From assembly GCF_002078875.1 (NCBI RefSeq), contig NC_034411.1, positions 58,478,718 to 58,542,717 on the forward strand: DNA of 64,000 nt, given 5' to 3'. Within the stretch, counting starts at the first letter, position 1. Each line of letters starts with the position of its first letter. Under the pieces are notes generated by a model. The model was not told the DNA's origin. It was given only the letters and a program-made list of their open reading frames with translations, and did not search any database. The position numbers and the translations under genes were made by a program. Below are positions 26,537-39,113 of the stretch, piece by piece. This stretch comes from Numida meleagris (lineage: Eukaryota; Chordata; Aves; Galliformes; Numididae).

Positions 26537-29192
26537 GACATTGTGATCAAGAAATACTTTGTATAAAAAGCCTTGTATTTCTTCATGGGGAACTGGACCA
26601 AAGCCAGCAGAAGAAAGCACGTGGGAACTTGTAATACTTTTATTACCGACTTCACAGCTGTGGTTGTGCTGGAGATGGAAAGTTACATGAAAGCTAGTGT
26701 GTGATAACCTTGAATGTGCCCACGAGCTGCAATAAATAAGCATTTAATCAAACATGCCAGAGCAGGATGGAGTATCTTGTTAAAGTGGATTGTTGTCCTT
26801 GAAAAGGAGGTGCAGACCATTGAGCACCAAGATTAGGCTTCTGCAGCAAAAGTGGGACTGTCACAGCAGCATTCTCCAGCTTTCTTGGCCCCCTCCCACC
26901 TTCAGCAGCAGTGACAGCAGCTTCACTACTTGCACTGGTGCTTAGATACCTTTCGCCCTACTGTTGCATACTTCCTAGGCCACCTCAAACATAGTGGTGC
27001 ATTTAGAGGAGATGGCTGTGGCTGGTTGTGTGCACAGTGTAGGCTGCCATTAGCTGCAAGGTGAGAGTGAACCAGCTGCCTTTGGGTGAGGGGTGGTATG
27101 AGAAGAATAGGACAGATATGAAGGGAAATACGTTTTCATAAAATACCCATCTGATGCTTCTGACAAAGGAGATCAAACCATCTCCTTAGATTTTTTTATT
27201 AGTCTGTTTTTGTTGCCAGCAACTCCCAAACTCTAGCAGTTTGGCTTTGGTATAATCAATGTTCAGCACACAGTGCAGCACCACTATGTGATGTAATTTA
27301 GGAGATCTTTTTGTGAACTCACTCCAGTTTTGTGGCAGAGGAGGGGTTTGGGATTTTGTGTTTTTTTTTTTCTTTTTGATGGCATGTAAATATTAATTCC
27401 TTGATTCCATTGCATTTCAGTCTCTTAACAGCGTGCTGTAGTATGTTTCTCTCTGATGTTGATCTGACTAAAGACAATTGCAGCAAAAATTGCAAAATAT
27501 ATAAATGATAGTTTTCATATTAGAGAAACTTGGATTAGTTAATATATAGTCTTTTTGCTATGCTGCAACAAATGAAAAAAAGTGTTTATTACTATATCTA
27601 GTGACTCAATGCAAGAAGTTCTTCATTAAAGCTATAATTTTTGTCTTGAAAAACAGCATGTGAGATGGCATTCTAGGGTTGGGCTTTGACAGTGCTGGTA
27701 ACAACCTGTCATATGCTCTTAACATTACTTTATGAATCAGAATTCCCTCAGTAATCATTTTTCAGGTAAATCATATAATATGAAATTCAACAATTCTAGA
27801 GGAATCTACTGCTTTAAAAATAAATAAGGACTTATCTTGGTGACAGATGGAAACATAAATGCTGTGGAGAAACAAGCTATATGTGTGCTTAGTATTGCAT
27901 TTGATTAGCAAACAGATACTTGGTTTAAAATTGTATATATTTATCTTATCTTTGATTTTTTTCTTAAAAAAAGAATTTGAGACGTTTCATGCTCTTCAAA
28001 TGACCTCCTTTTGAAAAGTTCCTTTTTTTGCTCCTGGTTACTCTTTGTTAACTCAGTAGCTGAAGAAAAAGAAATTTCTTCTTTTCTGCTTAATATTCTC
28101 TTAAAAATTTAATGTGTTACATAGAACTGTATTTTGCTCAGAAATCTAAGGCACATTCTTGTAATGTTTATATACTCCTTGAGCTATTTATATTCGTAAC
28201 TCTGGCTGCTTTTTGTGCTTTGTTTTGCTTGCATGAGTAAGAGTTGTGATGGATTCATTCACCCTAGATGATATTTATTCCTTTTACTTCATTACACATA
28301 ATCCACCTGTGCTCGATCTTAAGTTTGGTGTATACTTTATACTCTACTAGAGGGCTTATCAGTGTCTCTGCAGGCAGCTCAATTTGAATTTTGAAACTGA
28401 AAATGAATGAATTTGTGCTGCTTCTTGAGCTTGTGCACAGAACTACTGTTGCATCTTCCTATTGGTGTGATAACTGGAGGGTATCATATTTTCAGGTTGT
28501 TGTTGATTTTGACTGAAGAGTTTATGATTTCATTCTGATCAGCAACTACTTTAGTATTGTTTTCTCTGCCCTCCTCTGCCTCTTTTCCGTTTAGAGAAAG
28601 TCTGAGATCTGTTGGCTAGGATAAAGACATTGGGAAGAAGAAAAGTAATTGGTAATTCTAATTTTAGATAGAGTCATGGTCCAGGCCCAACTGTCTGACT
28701 TACAAACAATGTTCATGTAAACCCATCATTTCATTATCCTCTAAGATAAATGTTAACATGCTCTCGACTTACAAGTCAAGTGGATAGTTACAAAACTGCT
28801 GAACAATACTGAAATGTATTGTTAGTACTCTTGAATTTCTTAAACTTCTTTGTGAGGCATGTATGAGATCACAAGAACAGTGGGTTTTGAATATGAAGTC
28901 AAATTCAACTTATGAATGCATTTACTTTGTAACTTCATCAGTATACCCTGATACATTCAAGATAACCAGCAGTAAAACATTTTAGGGATGTTATATTGTA
29001 AAACATATAACAGAGAAGTACTGCTTCAAGAAAGGAATAATTAATCAAAACAGTACATACAATTTCTTAGTATGATGATTTTCTCTAAGCTAATTGCATG
29101 CAAAGTATGACTTAATTGGATTCAAAAGACATTTGTTCTTTGCCCTGACCTTTATATCTATGCTGTACTGTCCTTATTAAGAATGGTGGCTG

Positions 29193-29219
29193 TGTTGTTG
29201 TTTTGTTGTTGTTGTTTTT
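29193..29219 (+). repeat. Imperfect (GTT)n microsatellite
   Basis: Repeated TGT/GTT triplets interrupted by one TTTT, in an AT-rich setting. Confidence 0.85.
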
Positions 29220-30909
29220 AAGGCCAAGAAAATGCTACTACATTGTCCTGCTCTTTTACTCCATAAGTAAGGCTACAAAGGGAGCAGTAGAAACCAAGTC
29301 TTGTTCTTGAGGCCTTGATGGTGTGTTTTGGTTTTGGGGTGTTTTTTTTTTTCATTTTGTTGTTCTCTGTTTGGTTGTGGCCCAAGTGTGTCTAAATTTG
29401 TAACTAGTTGTCTAGAACATAAGTTTTTGTCCCTGACATATGGGAATACTGATACTTTTTTACTCTGAGGGACTTCCTAGTGCTTATGAAGGAGCTTCCC
29501 AGTCAGTGTGTACTAAACTAGGGAGGAATGTGTCTGCTAGAGAACATTTTCTTTCTTTGCTTTAACATTTGCAATCTGATAACAAAGCCAAAGGAATAAT
29601 CTTCTGCACACAGTTTGCTCAACACTGGTCCTCGCTGGGCAGTTGTCGGTCAAATGGTGACATCTCATTTGTGTCAACCTCTTCTATTGTCAGTGCAAGA
29701 GAAAACTCTTGCTCCTCATGTGAACAAGAGGATGTCTTTCTTCCAGTAGAAAATTTGAGAAGGTGAAAGAACATGGCATAAAGCAGAAAATTTTCTTAAG
29801 TCCTTTATGTTGTTTTTTATTTTTCTGAACATTTTTACTGAAGAAAGAAAATGCCCTTATTTGGTAGATATTAGTTTATTGGTGGTTTTTTTGTCTACAA
29901 GAAAAGCTCCACAGGTACTTAAAATGTCATATGCTACACTTACTTCTTAAAAGGTAGGCTAAGGAAGGAGAGTCACATCTTATCCTTTATCCCCCAGACC
30001 TTTGTATAATGTCACTGTTTCCCCACTCTTTCTTATTGCGGCAATAACGTGATTTTTTTATATGATTGGAGGGACTCCAAGATGGAAAATCAAATTGTTC
30101 TTTTCAGAACTCTGCTTTTTTTTTTTTTCTTACTTAAGAACATTAAGATAATGAAGTAAGAAAAAGTCTGCTTTGGTCAGAATAATTACAAATATCATTT
30201 GTGTGTATCTCTCAACCCTAAACTCATTGTACTTGCACTGTAAATACCAGTAAAGAGCTTTTCAGTTATTTCTTTCTGTACTTGTTTGACTGCAGCTGGT
30301 TATAGACCTATTTCTTCTCTATTAGTCATGCAATGACACTGAAAATAAATCAGTGTTAAAACTTAGAGCACTCTGATGTCAAACATTAACTTTCAGGAAA
30401 ATAACATGCACAGAGTGAAAACTGTATGGGAGATAACGTATTAACCAACAATCTTCTCTGTTTTGGTTTTTTTTCACCTCTTCGAAATTATACTGTTTGA
30501 ATTCATTTTTTCCTCAGTTTTTCAAGTTCTGTAGAAAAACATAGGGCTATACCTTTTAAAAATACAATTTAATACCATAGGGTTTTGAATGGAACATGGT
30601 CCCGTAACAGTGCAAAATTTGTTATTTGGGGGTTTTTTTGCTATGTCTAAAATTAACATGTTAAATTGTAACAACAGAAGTGCTTTATCATTTTTGAGTG
30701 AGGAAAAGCCCTATTTTTTTTTTATCTTTTATGCTTATGCATTTTCTTTAATGAGCCTCATTTAAGTGTTTTGATTACACAGGATAATTGTATACTTTAG
30801 GGAAAAGACCAGAATGAAAAGGAAGAACTAATGCCACCACTTACAACTTCTGAATCCTATTAGGAGATGTTGCAGCATTAGTTACCCCCTAAGTTGACAC
30901 GGGTAGGTA

Positions 30910-31208
30910 TGAAGGCTGCTCCGAAAGTAATGCCTGCTATTTTATTATGTTGGCCCACGATATCAGAGGCAGATGTTCGTGATACAGAGTAGAGGTTGAA
31001 CCTTCCTACTGGTATTGCATTACATTTTATTACCAGGCAACAGATGGCAGCAGAGGGCCAGTCTGACAAAATGGCATCTGACGTGGAAATGTGTATGAAG
31101 CAGAGATGTGTCATTGAATTCCTCCATGCATGTGCTCCTTGTGCTCTTTGTATCTCTTGTAGTTTCCATGGAAATAAATAGGAAGCATTAATTTCAGAGC
31201 AACCTATG
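30910..31208 (+). mobile_element. Galluhop-like mariner, internally deleted (MITE-like)
   Basis: A 299-bp DNA transposon remnant of the Tc1/mariner superfamily. Its ends are inverted repeats: bases 30910-30942 match the reverse complement of 31176-31208 at about 25 of 33 positions, including GCTC and TAATGC blocks. Both ends are flanked by TA (30908-30909 and 31209-31210), the mariner target duplication. Inside the left part is the start of a transposase frame at 31071. Nearly all of the transposase is deleted, since a full mariner is about 1.3 kb. The terminal sequence is the type I associate with Galluhop of chicken; the superfamily is firmer than the name. Mobilisation would have needed transposase from another copy. 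Confidence 0.85.
31071..31181 (+). pseudogene. Mariner transposase N-terminal remnant
   Basis: A 36-codon frame starting MASDVEMCMKQRCVIEFLHA, which resembles the start of mariner transposases, where the N-terminal DNA-binding helices begin. After about 20 residues the match stops and the frame runs through a deletion junction into Cys-rich sequence, reaching TAG close to the right inverted repeat. The catalytic DDD domain is absent, so no activity is possible. Confidence 0.75.
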
Positions 31209-31210
31209 TA

Positions 31211-32936
31211 TATGTTATTTGTGTTTAAATTGTTAACTGTGCCTTCTTTATAAGACAAGAGAAAGGAAATTGTCCCCTTCTTACAAAACTGTTACTTTTA
31301 TACATATTGCTTTTGTAGAGGTTTTTATCACAAAATTGTGCTGTAGCACCTGAGGGATGACATGGTACTTCCTGTTGCTTTTCCTTTCCCAAATAACTGC
31401 AAGCTCTTCAACTAAAACTTCAATGTGATAGGATTGCTGTCATCTACTACAGAGGTTAATGCTGAGATAGACTTTGCAGGGGAAAGGCAGGATTTCAGCA
31501 ATGACACCAATTAGTTATTTGCATCCATCCTTTACACAGACAGAGCATAGCACATACATGAGCTGCCAAATTTTCTCATTGATCTCTGTTAGGTCAGCTT
31601 TCCCTTCAAACCCCCACTATTAATAAATAGTTCATGTTTAGTCACCCAGTAAAGAAGTTATTCTTGTCAGGCACATCTCCTATTTGGAAAACTGCCATAA
31701 TTACAAACACTTGCTTGTCTTCTAGTGCTTGAAAGAAAGCCAGAGTTAGAACTGCTTTTAATTAGACAAAGACTGCTGTGATTACTTGATATTTTGCCTA
31801 ACGTATCCACTGCAGATTTCTTTTTTAAAGTAGTAGATTTCTCCTTTAGAGGGAAAGGAGAGAACTTAGTAATCACTGTGTCTTTCATAATTTATCTGTG
31901 TAGAGTAGCAATCTGTCTTTACCTCTAAGCATTTAATTTAGGATTGTATTTGGTTCTGCCTGTGACTGATTAGTATTATGTCTTGACTGAACTTAAAAAT
32001 AAAAAAATAAAACCCTACAACTTTGTAAATAGTAACTGTTTCTTTAATAAGAGTAGGACTGAAGAATCATGCTGGAACTATTAGGTAGGTTTGGCTGTGT
32101 ATGCCAAGATGAATGGCACTTCCCTTCGTTACAGAAGTGTTTGTTGTTTGTCCTGCTCTTAGTCACACAGAACATTGGATTGAAATTTTCGATGTTAGAT
32201 GTTCTTTTTTTTATTATTATTATTTCACTGTCTTTTCTAGTGGAAAAGTCAGCAAAAAGATTTTAGAAATTTGTGAAGAAAGATAACTAAGGAATGTATT
32301 TTTTGTCTGGATCACAAATACAAAAGCAATATGATGTCCCTGGGCTTTCAACAGAGGTCTTGGCTCTTTGCAAGGGATTACCATTAAGGGAGTAGCTGTT
32401 TCTATTCTGGTGAGAATCTTGTCTGCAGAGACTTACTGAGAATTCAATGTCTGATCTCCTATAGATTCTGCCTACACTAGCACATTGCTGACCAGTGCTG
32501 CAGGGAGTCAAGAAGATCTTTTTTGCTGTCATTCTCGACTGCTAACAGCAGTTTGCATCTACACAGTGGAACGGTGTAGGACACGTATGTCCCTGTGTTC
32601 TTCGTTGTCTGGCAGTTTCCTGGCATCGTGGGAAGGAATTCAAAAGAAGAAAAAGAGATGAACCTGACAATTGGAAAGAAAAAAAAAAGGGAAGCTGTAG
32701 GTCTGTATGAGGAACTGAAGAACTGAGACTGAAGGTCAGTTAAATAGTGCATAGGATGAATGAGATCAACCAGTACAGAGGACCTAAGAACAGGGACTGG
32801 AAATATCTGGGCAAGAGACAAGGCAAGTGGAGTCTGAGAGATCAAAAAGGTTAGAAGCTGGGGCAGACAACAAATGCGCAACTAGAAGGGGGAAACCTGT
32901 GGGATGACTGTGGGCATGAAGACTCAAATATCTGTC
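31211..32936. other. Unique DNA, no gene recognised
   Basis: Short open frames only, with no domain recognised. A short ATT repeat lies near 32211-32226. The last few hundred bases become purine-rich on the plus strand before the next CR1. Confidence 0.55.
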
Positions 32937-33314
32937 AAATGAGGAGAAGCTGAGAGAGATGGTACCGATCTGCTTATAGAAGAGAACGGTTCTCCGTGTT
33001 TATGAGTCGGAGGGAGTAAGGAAGATGTAGTTAGACTCTCTTTGATAATATACAGTCAAAGCAGAAGTGGCAGTGGGCACAAACTGCAACACAACTTGCA
33101 GTTATAAGTAAAATCAGAAACTTTTATTGTGAAGGTGATTGAACACTGGATTGAGTTACCCAGAGAGGCTGTGATCTGCTCCTTTGGAGATGCCCAGCAC
33201 CTGATTGAACAGAGCCCTGAGCAACCTGTGCTGGTTGACCACACTTGGAGCTGGAAGGTACGTCTAGACAATCTCAAGTTGCCATCAGATCTCAGCCATT
33301 CTGCGATTCTGTGA
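32937..33314 (+). mobile_element. Old CR1 LINE 3' fragment
   Basis: A plus-strand CR1 remnant. The clearest part runs from about 33053: GTGGGCACAAACTGCAACAC, then TTTTATTGTGAAGGTGATTG, GAGTTACCCAGAGAGGCTGT and the 3' end ATTCTGCGATTCTGTGA. The upstream part (32937-33052) resembles the GAGGAGAGGCTGAGGGAG segment of ORF2 but is much decayed, so the left boundary is uncertain. High divergence from the other CR1 copies suggests an older subfamily. Confidence 0.85.
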
Positions 33315-33825
33315 CTTGGGCAGACTGGAAAATAAGCACAGTGATGAGAAGCCTGGAGTCAAAACAAAAGAGTCTATCTGAAAGAACTAAAACTGGCAAC
33401 AGGAGTGAAGTCAGGTTAAAATTTGATGTGGGTCATGGACAGCCTAAAGGATAGAGAAGAAAGGATCAGATTTAGAGAAAACTGAGAAGTGAGCCTGAAA
33501 CATAGTCCAAGATCATTATGTGTCACTATATTTTAAATGGCAACATAAAGCTACAAAACTTGTGACAATGAAGTGTGTCATCATGTCAAAGTGATGGTTC
33601 ATGCATCTACACAAGGTCATCAATCCCTCTCTATCACCCCTTCACCTCAAAGACTCACATGTCACTGCTGGAGAACTGATGGCTCAAAGCTATTGATGAT
33701 TCTGGAGGATCTCTCTTCATAGCACAAATTGTAATGGAAAAAATGTTGTACACAGGTGTCGAAGCTAAGCTTTTTTGTTTGTTAGATAATGCCTGATTTT
33801 AGCAATCTCTTATTTGTTCACCTTC
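33315..33825. other. Unique DNA between CR1 and LTR
   Basis: No gene or transposon recognised. It is purine-rich on the plus strand at its start. Confidence 0.55.
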
Positions 33826-33830
33826 AGGGT
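33826..33830 (+). repeat. Target-site duplication, left copy (AGGGT)
   Basis: Five bases immediately before the LTR, identical to 34816-34820 immediately after it. Confidence 0.85.
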
Positions 33831-34815
33831 TGTATTAGGTTTACATGGCAAGGTTTAAACAGAGGGAGTCTCTGTTGGCCTCTGAGAGCAGAGCTTAGCA
33901 CTGCCCCATGCCAGATAGGAGCCATCTCCAGCTGCCCCAAAAGGGACCTGCCACTGCCAGATTTGAGCTATGAGTGATGCTGGGTGTGCTTCTTGAGAGA
34001 GCAGATTGAAGAAATGGAAAAACGGCTGCACAACAGCAGCTGGGAGAGAGAAATGTGAGAGAAAGCCTTATGGTTCCCAAGGTCAGTGCAGAAGGAGGGC
34101 AGGAGGTGCTCCAGGCTGGGGCAGTTGTTCCCTGCAGCCCAGGAGAGGCCCATGGTGGAGCACGTTGTCCTCCTGCAGTGCATGGGCGCCATGCGGAGCA
34201 GATCTGCATGTGCAAATCTCCACATGCAGCTATGAAGGAGCCCTCAGCACAGCAGCAGATGAGGCTTGAAGGAGGCGCAGCCCATGGAGAGCCCCCACAG
34301 GAGCAGGACCTGGGCAAGAGCTGCAGCCCTTAGTGGGGCAGGAGGGTTGGGGGAGCTGCTGCCTGCGGGGAGTTGTGCTGGAGCAGTCCTCTTCTAAAGG
34401 ATGGGCCCCATGGTATGGAGTCATGCTGGAGCAGTGCTTGAAGAGCTGCAGCCTGTGGGAAGCTCATGCGGGGTTAGTTCAGGAAGGACAGCATCCTGTG
34501 GGAGGGACCCCATGATGACAAACGACTTCTGGTCTGATTGCAGCCCCTATTTCCCTATGCTGGTCAGGGGAGAAGACAGAAGGGGGTAAATGAGGGGGTC
34601 TTTTTATTTTGCTTTTAGTTCTCACTGTGCTAGTCTGTTATCAGTAGGCAGGAAACTACATTAATCTCCCAAGCTCTGTCTGTTTTGCCCACAGGAGTGA
34701 TCTCCCTGTCTTTATCTCAACCATTTCATCGTATTTTCTCCCCTTGTTCTTGTGAGCAGGGAGTGAGAGAGGAGCATGGTGGTGCTTAGCTGCCCTTTCG
34801 TGTGAAAGCACCACA
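33831..34815 (+). mobile_element. Solo LTR of an avian ERVL-type endogenous retrovirus
   Basis: A 985-bp LTR beginning TGTATTAGGTTTACATGGCA and ending CACCACA, so it has the TG...CA termini of a retroviral LTR. It is flanked by perfect 5-bp direct repeats AGGGT (33826-33830 and 34816-34820), the length made by ERVL-class integrases. The middle is G/C-rich with repeated GCTGGAGCAG and GCAGCCC(A/T) units, typical of this avian LTR group. No gag-pol or second LTR is adjacent, so it is a solo LTR left by recombination between two LTRs. The open frames in it (for example 33895-34317 minus) are shadows of the repeat units. The family call is by recognition; the boundaries rest on the duplication. 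Confidence 0.9.
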
Positions 34816-34820
34816 AGGGT
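34816..34820 (+). repeat. Target-site duplication, right copy (AGGGT)
   Basis: Matches 33826-33830 exactly and fixes the right edge of the LTR. Confidence 0.85.
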
Positions 34821-35028
34821 GTGCTCCAAGATAATTGTCTTGTTAGCAGTAATCTTTAGCTCATTCATGGAAGAAGATTGTGCTCTGGGGTGTCTAGCAA
34901 AGAGTCAGTTATTTAGTAAAGGGATCTCCTGGTAGTAGGACCCTTACTGTATTTGTCAGCAAACAAGGCATAAGACTTGAGGAACAGAAATATTGCCGTT
35001 TTTATAAATGAAATGGAGCTCTGCTGTC

Positions 35029-35050
35029 AAAAAAAAAAAAAAAAAAAAAA
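35029..35050 (+). repeat. A homopolymer, 22 bp, abutting a CR1
   Basis: The longest homopolymer in the window. It lies about 10 bases upstream of the 5' edge of a plus-strand CR1 tail. CR1 does not carry poly-A, so it belongs to pre-existing DNA or to another, unrecognised insertion. Confidence 0.9.
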
Positions 35051-35059
35051 GATTTTCAA

Positions 35060-35208
35060 TGGATTTTCATGGCCAGGTTGGATGGGGCCCTGGGCAACCA
35101 TACTGAGTGCCTGATTTAGTGGTTGGCAACTCTGCCCATGGCAAGGGGGATCAGAACTTGATGATCATAAAGGTCTCTTCCAACCCAAGCTATTCTGTGA
35201 TTTTATGA
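35060..35208 (+). mobile_element. CR1 LINE 3' fragment, about 150 bp
   Basis: It contains GGCCAGGTTGGATGGGGCCC, TAGTGGTTGGCAACTCTGCC and AGGTCTCTTCCAACCCAAGC, and ends ATTCTGTGATTTTATGA, the CR1 3' end on the plus strand. Only the last bases of ORF2 and the 3' UTR remain. Relative to the 50.89-kb and 52.34-kb copies it has scattered substitutions. Confidence 0.92.
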
Positions 35209-38200
35209 GTCTTCGGAAATGTTGGTGTGATTCTAAATAGGCCTTTCTTAAACCAGATATTTCAAAAGAGGTCATTAATAGATTTTAATTTGGGCCCCTG
35301 CCATGTTCTAGGGAATGACCTGTAGAAGTGCTCATTTTTCTCTACTACAACTGTTCTCAGTGGGAACTTTACATTTTCTTTATGGAAAACCGTGAAATAT
35401 ATAGTAGTAGCACTGCTGTATTTGCAATGGCCAATGGTGTAGGTAGGTAGTTTTATGGGGAAAAATGATAAAATGTATTAGGCCCAGTGGTCTACCTGAA
35501 GAAAAGCAAGCAAGACTTACAGATTGCACACCCTTCCTCAGAATGAAGAGCTGTCTGCAGAACAGCCCAGGCAGATCTGGGGGCCCTGAGGGAGAGAGCC
35601 TGAAATACTTGTGCATACAGAGACTTGGGCAGCAGGACTGAGGAATGGGAAGAGGCATGTTCTGGGAAAAAACAAGCTCTCGACTTAGAAAATTAATAAT
35701 GTTGCTGTAGCATTTTAAATACACTTGATATGGTTAGTTGCATACCTGCATGGCATGCAAATGTGAAAATAATGCATGGTTATCTGCTTTGGCATATGGA
35801 AGGAAATAATAGGAAATAAGAAGTTTAGCATCAAATTCTTCTGCTAATTACTAAGATGTCTAAGAGAGAATGTGGTTCAGTTCTAAACCTGATAACTTAA
35901 GCCTGAATTCATCTACACTTTTATTGTCTTTAACGATGCGAGAAATTCCTGTGGTGATGGGTAATGAAAACTTGTCTGCTTTTCCTTGAGCTAGTTCAGT
36001 GTATTGTAAGTGCATTTAAAAGGATTCTTTGACTGTCCATTGGCACACTGAGTTTTCCCGATTTCTCTAGTGAATCTCTAGTTTCAGGCTAGTTTTCTCT
36101 TTTTCAGGCTGTTGCCTTTTTCTCTCTCCCAGCTGCCTCTGAGCATTCAGTTCTTGGCAGAGTGCCCATCAGTGCTTGTTCTCACCAAATTCAATTCACA
36201 TGCTTTTAAAGTGACACTTGCTTGAGAAAAAAGGAAAAACTAGTATCAAAATAAATTGTAAGATCAATACAGGCATAGCTGGAATGTTAGATTTTGAGCT
36301 CACAGCTCTTTGTGATGTATTTGTGATACCCAGTGAAATCCTCTTAATTTTTTAAATCCGTGCTGAAAAATCACAGTGTGTGGCTTCAATTTATTTCTCT
36401 TCATTTCTTCAGAGGAAGTTTGATGTTTGAGCAAATTGTCATCTGAGCAATGGGAAGAGACAGTTTTGGTCTAGGGCTTTGTCTGTGTAGTCAGGCATCC
36501 TTTTACCATATTTTAAGCTACTTGCTGACCTCTTTATTATTTGCAATATTTGAGTTTATTGTAATTGTTTAAAATAAAGTGTGCTTAATCTTTTCCTGGT
36601 TTGTATGGAGACATTACTTGCATCTCTAAAGATGTTTTTGAGGGTATCGGAGGTCTGTGTGATGTGCATGGAAAGAATGGATCTGAATATGTAGGTAGTG
36701 CTGAGCCCTGCTTGGCTGCCCAGAGGGAGCCCCCACAACACACTGCAGTGACCACTGCTAGCTTTATCATGACTTTTTTCAAAGACAGACACCTCTCTCC
36801 CGGCTTTTTCTAGTCCCTGGGTGGGCATTTTAATTGATCTTTGGCTCCAACCTTGTGTGCTGCCTTTCTGTCTGGAAAGTGCAGTGGTTTCTTGCCGCTG
36901 TTTCCCAGGGGAAGTGGGGAAATTTGAGTCTCCATTAGGTGGGTGACATCTCCTTCACTTCTATTCTCTTGCCTTTTCAAGCAAAATTGTACTTGCAGCT
37001 CTGATCTAAACAGGGTTCCATTTTTTGTCACCCACTTACGAGTACTGTGGACAATAGAGTAATTTTCTGCAGTCTTTATCTAAAAGATTCTATATATATT
37101 ATTCAACAGCCAGGGAAAATGCAAGGTATCTGGAAATTAGGCAAAGTAGATTTCTATGAATTTATTTCTTTGGGAATTGAATTGTTATTAAAAAAAAAAA
37201 AAACTTTTATGTTAGGACAACATTTCAACTTGTATCCTGCATAAGGCTGCTGCTGATTTTCTGCAAGTTGAATTTGCGTTTGTCACACTAAAAAGGCTGA
37301 CATTTGCCTGATAGCCAGAGCTGCTCTCTTCCAGGGTTGAGATACATTTGAGCTGCGCTGTCCCGATGTTTTTTGGGCTTCTGTGCAGCTGCGTGTGGCA
37401 TATAACCTGCACTGGAATATAACCACTACACTGGGTTGGAAATGTCCCAGCTATTTGAATGTGATCACAGTGTGAGTTCTGGTGAGTTCAACTGTGAGCT
37501 CTGGTTTAATATTCAAGCAGCAGTGGAAATTTTTAGGTAAGTTTAGGAAAGGTCAGCAGTTTTAAGCAGTGTGGAATTTAACCAGCTGTGAGGATGGAGA
37601 GATAAGATGGGGCCCACTTTACAATTTGTACCAATTTATAAAGTGATTTCTCTGAGATAACAGGTATTCTCACATGTGTGAACTTGAATTTGTTTTTTAC
37701 CTATTATTAGTTTCAATGATTTACTGATACAAAAGATTTTAAGTTTCCCTTAATTCAAGCTCATTTTTTTCCTTAAAAATAGAATGAAATGAGAATACGT
37801 TTGTATGTATCTGTTAAAATAGTGGTTCAAATGTGCAAGTGATAAGAACCTGGCCTAAATTTTGATTTTTCTTTAATTTTTCCTTTTCTTTCATTTGTAA
37901 CTTGGAGACCCTTTTTCCTGCAGTGCAGGATTAGCAGCAGTGCTTTGGTTTGTATTGTAATAGCTCTGCATTTGTAGTAGAAAGTCAGAGAGGTAGTCTC
38001 AGAGATGCTGAAATTTGCATCAGAAGTTTCAGAGTAATTTAGGTTGCATACCTCTAAAATATGCGAGCACAGCACCGTTTCTTCCTGTCCTGTTAGTAAA
38101 GCAATTTTCAGGAATATTGTACTACATGTTCTAGTGAATTGTTTAATTTTCCCCATTTTACTTTTCCTAGGCTGACTGTAGTTGAACACACTTCTCTAGC

Positions 38201-38517
38201 AACAAGGTGACTGCAATTAGGGTCAGAGTAGGGAGCCATGAAGGGTGTCTGGAAAACAGTGTGGTTGTGGATCTACTGTCTTCATGCCCATCTCTGCTTT
38301 GGTTGTGACCCAAGGCTGAGAGCATGCATTGCGTCCACCAGGGGAATGCTGACTTATCTCCAGCCACTTCCTTCTTAGGCAAAAGGAGATGAGTCGTGGC
38401 CTGCTTTTCTTTTCTACCACCTTCCTCATGCATTCAGTGCCAAAGGGATGAGGCAAGAGGTAGAAGGGACCTAGTTTGGGCTGGGATGCGTCTGTCAAGT
38501 CAGAATAGTATAGAAGA
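35209..38517. other. Unique DNA, no gene recognised
   Basis: Open frames such as 36556-36828 minus and 37827-38189 minus are short, partly overlapped by open frames on the other strand, and show no domain. An A run lies near 37190-37203. Nothing else was recognised. Confidence 0.6.
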
Positions 38518-38522
38518 CCTAG

Positions 38523-39108
38523 TGTCATGGTTCTGTGATTTTTGTTGTCAGTATTCCACATCATAACATCATGTAAAGCACTGGCAGTTAACGAGATAAT
38601 TCCCGGTTACTGCAAACTGCCTTTTTTGGTGTTTGGGTTATCTGAGGGGGAGGAGAGCTGCGCGCCCCAGTGGGCTTTGCGTCTGGAGGGGGTGGTGAAG
38701 CTGCCTGGCAGACCCAGAGTGCCTTCCGTTTTTCCTCCCCGGCGGCGAAGCACGTAGTCCTCCTGCAGCTTACAGTGTGAGAATCTCAGTTTGTAAACTC
38801 TCTCTGTTCTGATTTACTGGCCTCAATTTCGATATATTTAGTAAAATTAGTCATTTCTCCTCAGATTGGTGCCGCTGTTTTGTTTTAGATCTGTCTACGA
38901 GTTCCCTACCTTTCCCCTTTTCCCTTTGTTTTCCCCAGGGGCTGGGTCCACCGGTTCTGGGCCGCATTACCCACCAGCCTAGTCCGGGCAAGCCCCTACC
39001 CACCAGCAGTTTTTGTTTCCCTTCTTTTTTTCTTGTCCCAGCCCTGTGGGACTGTGGCCCTGTGGTCCCCCCTGTCACGGACACAGATCGTTAGATAAAG
39101 CCGTGATA
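38523..39108 (+). mobile_element. Solo LTR, family A, plus strand
   Basis: An endogenous-retrovirus LTR of about 586 bp. The first 55 bases (TGTCATGGTTCTGTGATTTT onward, with ATTCCACATCATAACATCATG) and the later segment TTTCTCCTCAGATTGGTGCC match the inverted LTR at 55987-56495. The middle parts differ, and this copy has about 120 extra pyrimidine-rich bases around 38945-39060. The right end is read as CCGTGATA, a decayed form of CCGTTGACA in the other copy. Flanks are CCTAG (38518-38522) and CCCAG (39109-39113), a 4/5 match that fits an aged 5-bp target duplication. No internal retroviral genes adjoin it. Confidence 0.82.
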
Positions 39109-39113
39109 CCCAG

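Larger units (their letters stand above)
24310..30907. other. Unique AT-rich DNA, no gene recognised
   Basis: No exon, RNA gene or clear transposon. A somewhat GC-richer block at about 26790-27110 has no long open frame and was not recognised. Simple tracts include a 17-bp T run at 26520-26536 and a GTT-type tract at 29193-29219. Confidence 0.6.

Noticed and set aside
26790..27110. GC-richer block suspected to be a processed pseudogene
   Set aside because: No frame of useful length, no A tail and no recognised parent gene.
33895..34333. Overlapping frames of 85-140 codons on both strands
   Set aside because: All lie inside the ERVL-type LTR; they result from its GC-rich repeat units lacking stops, not from genes.
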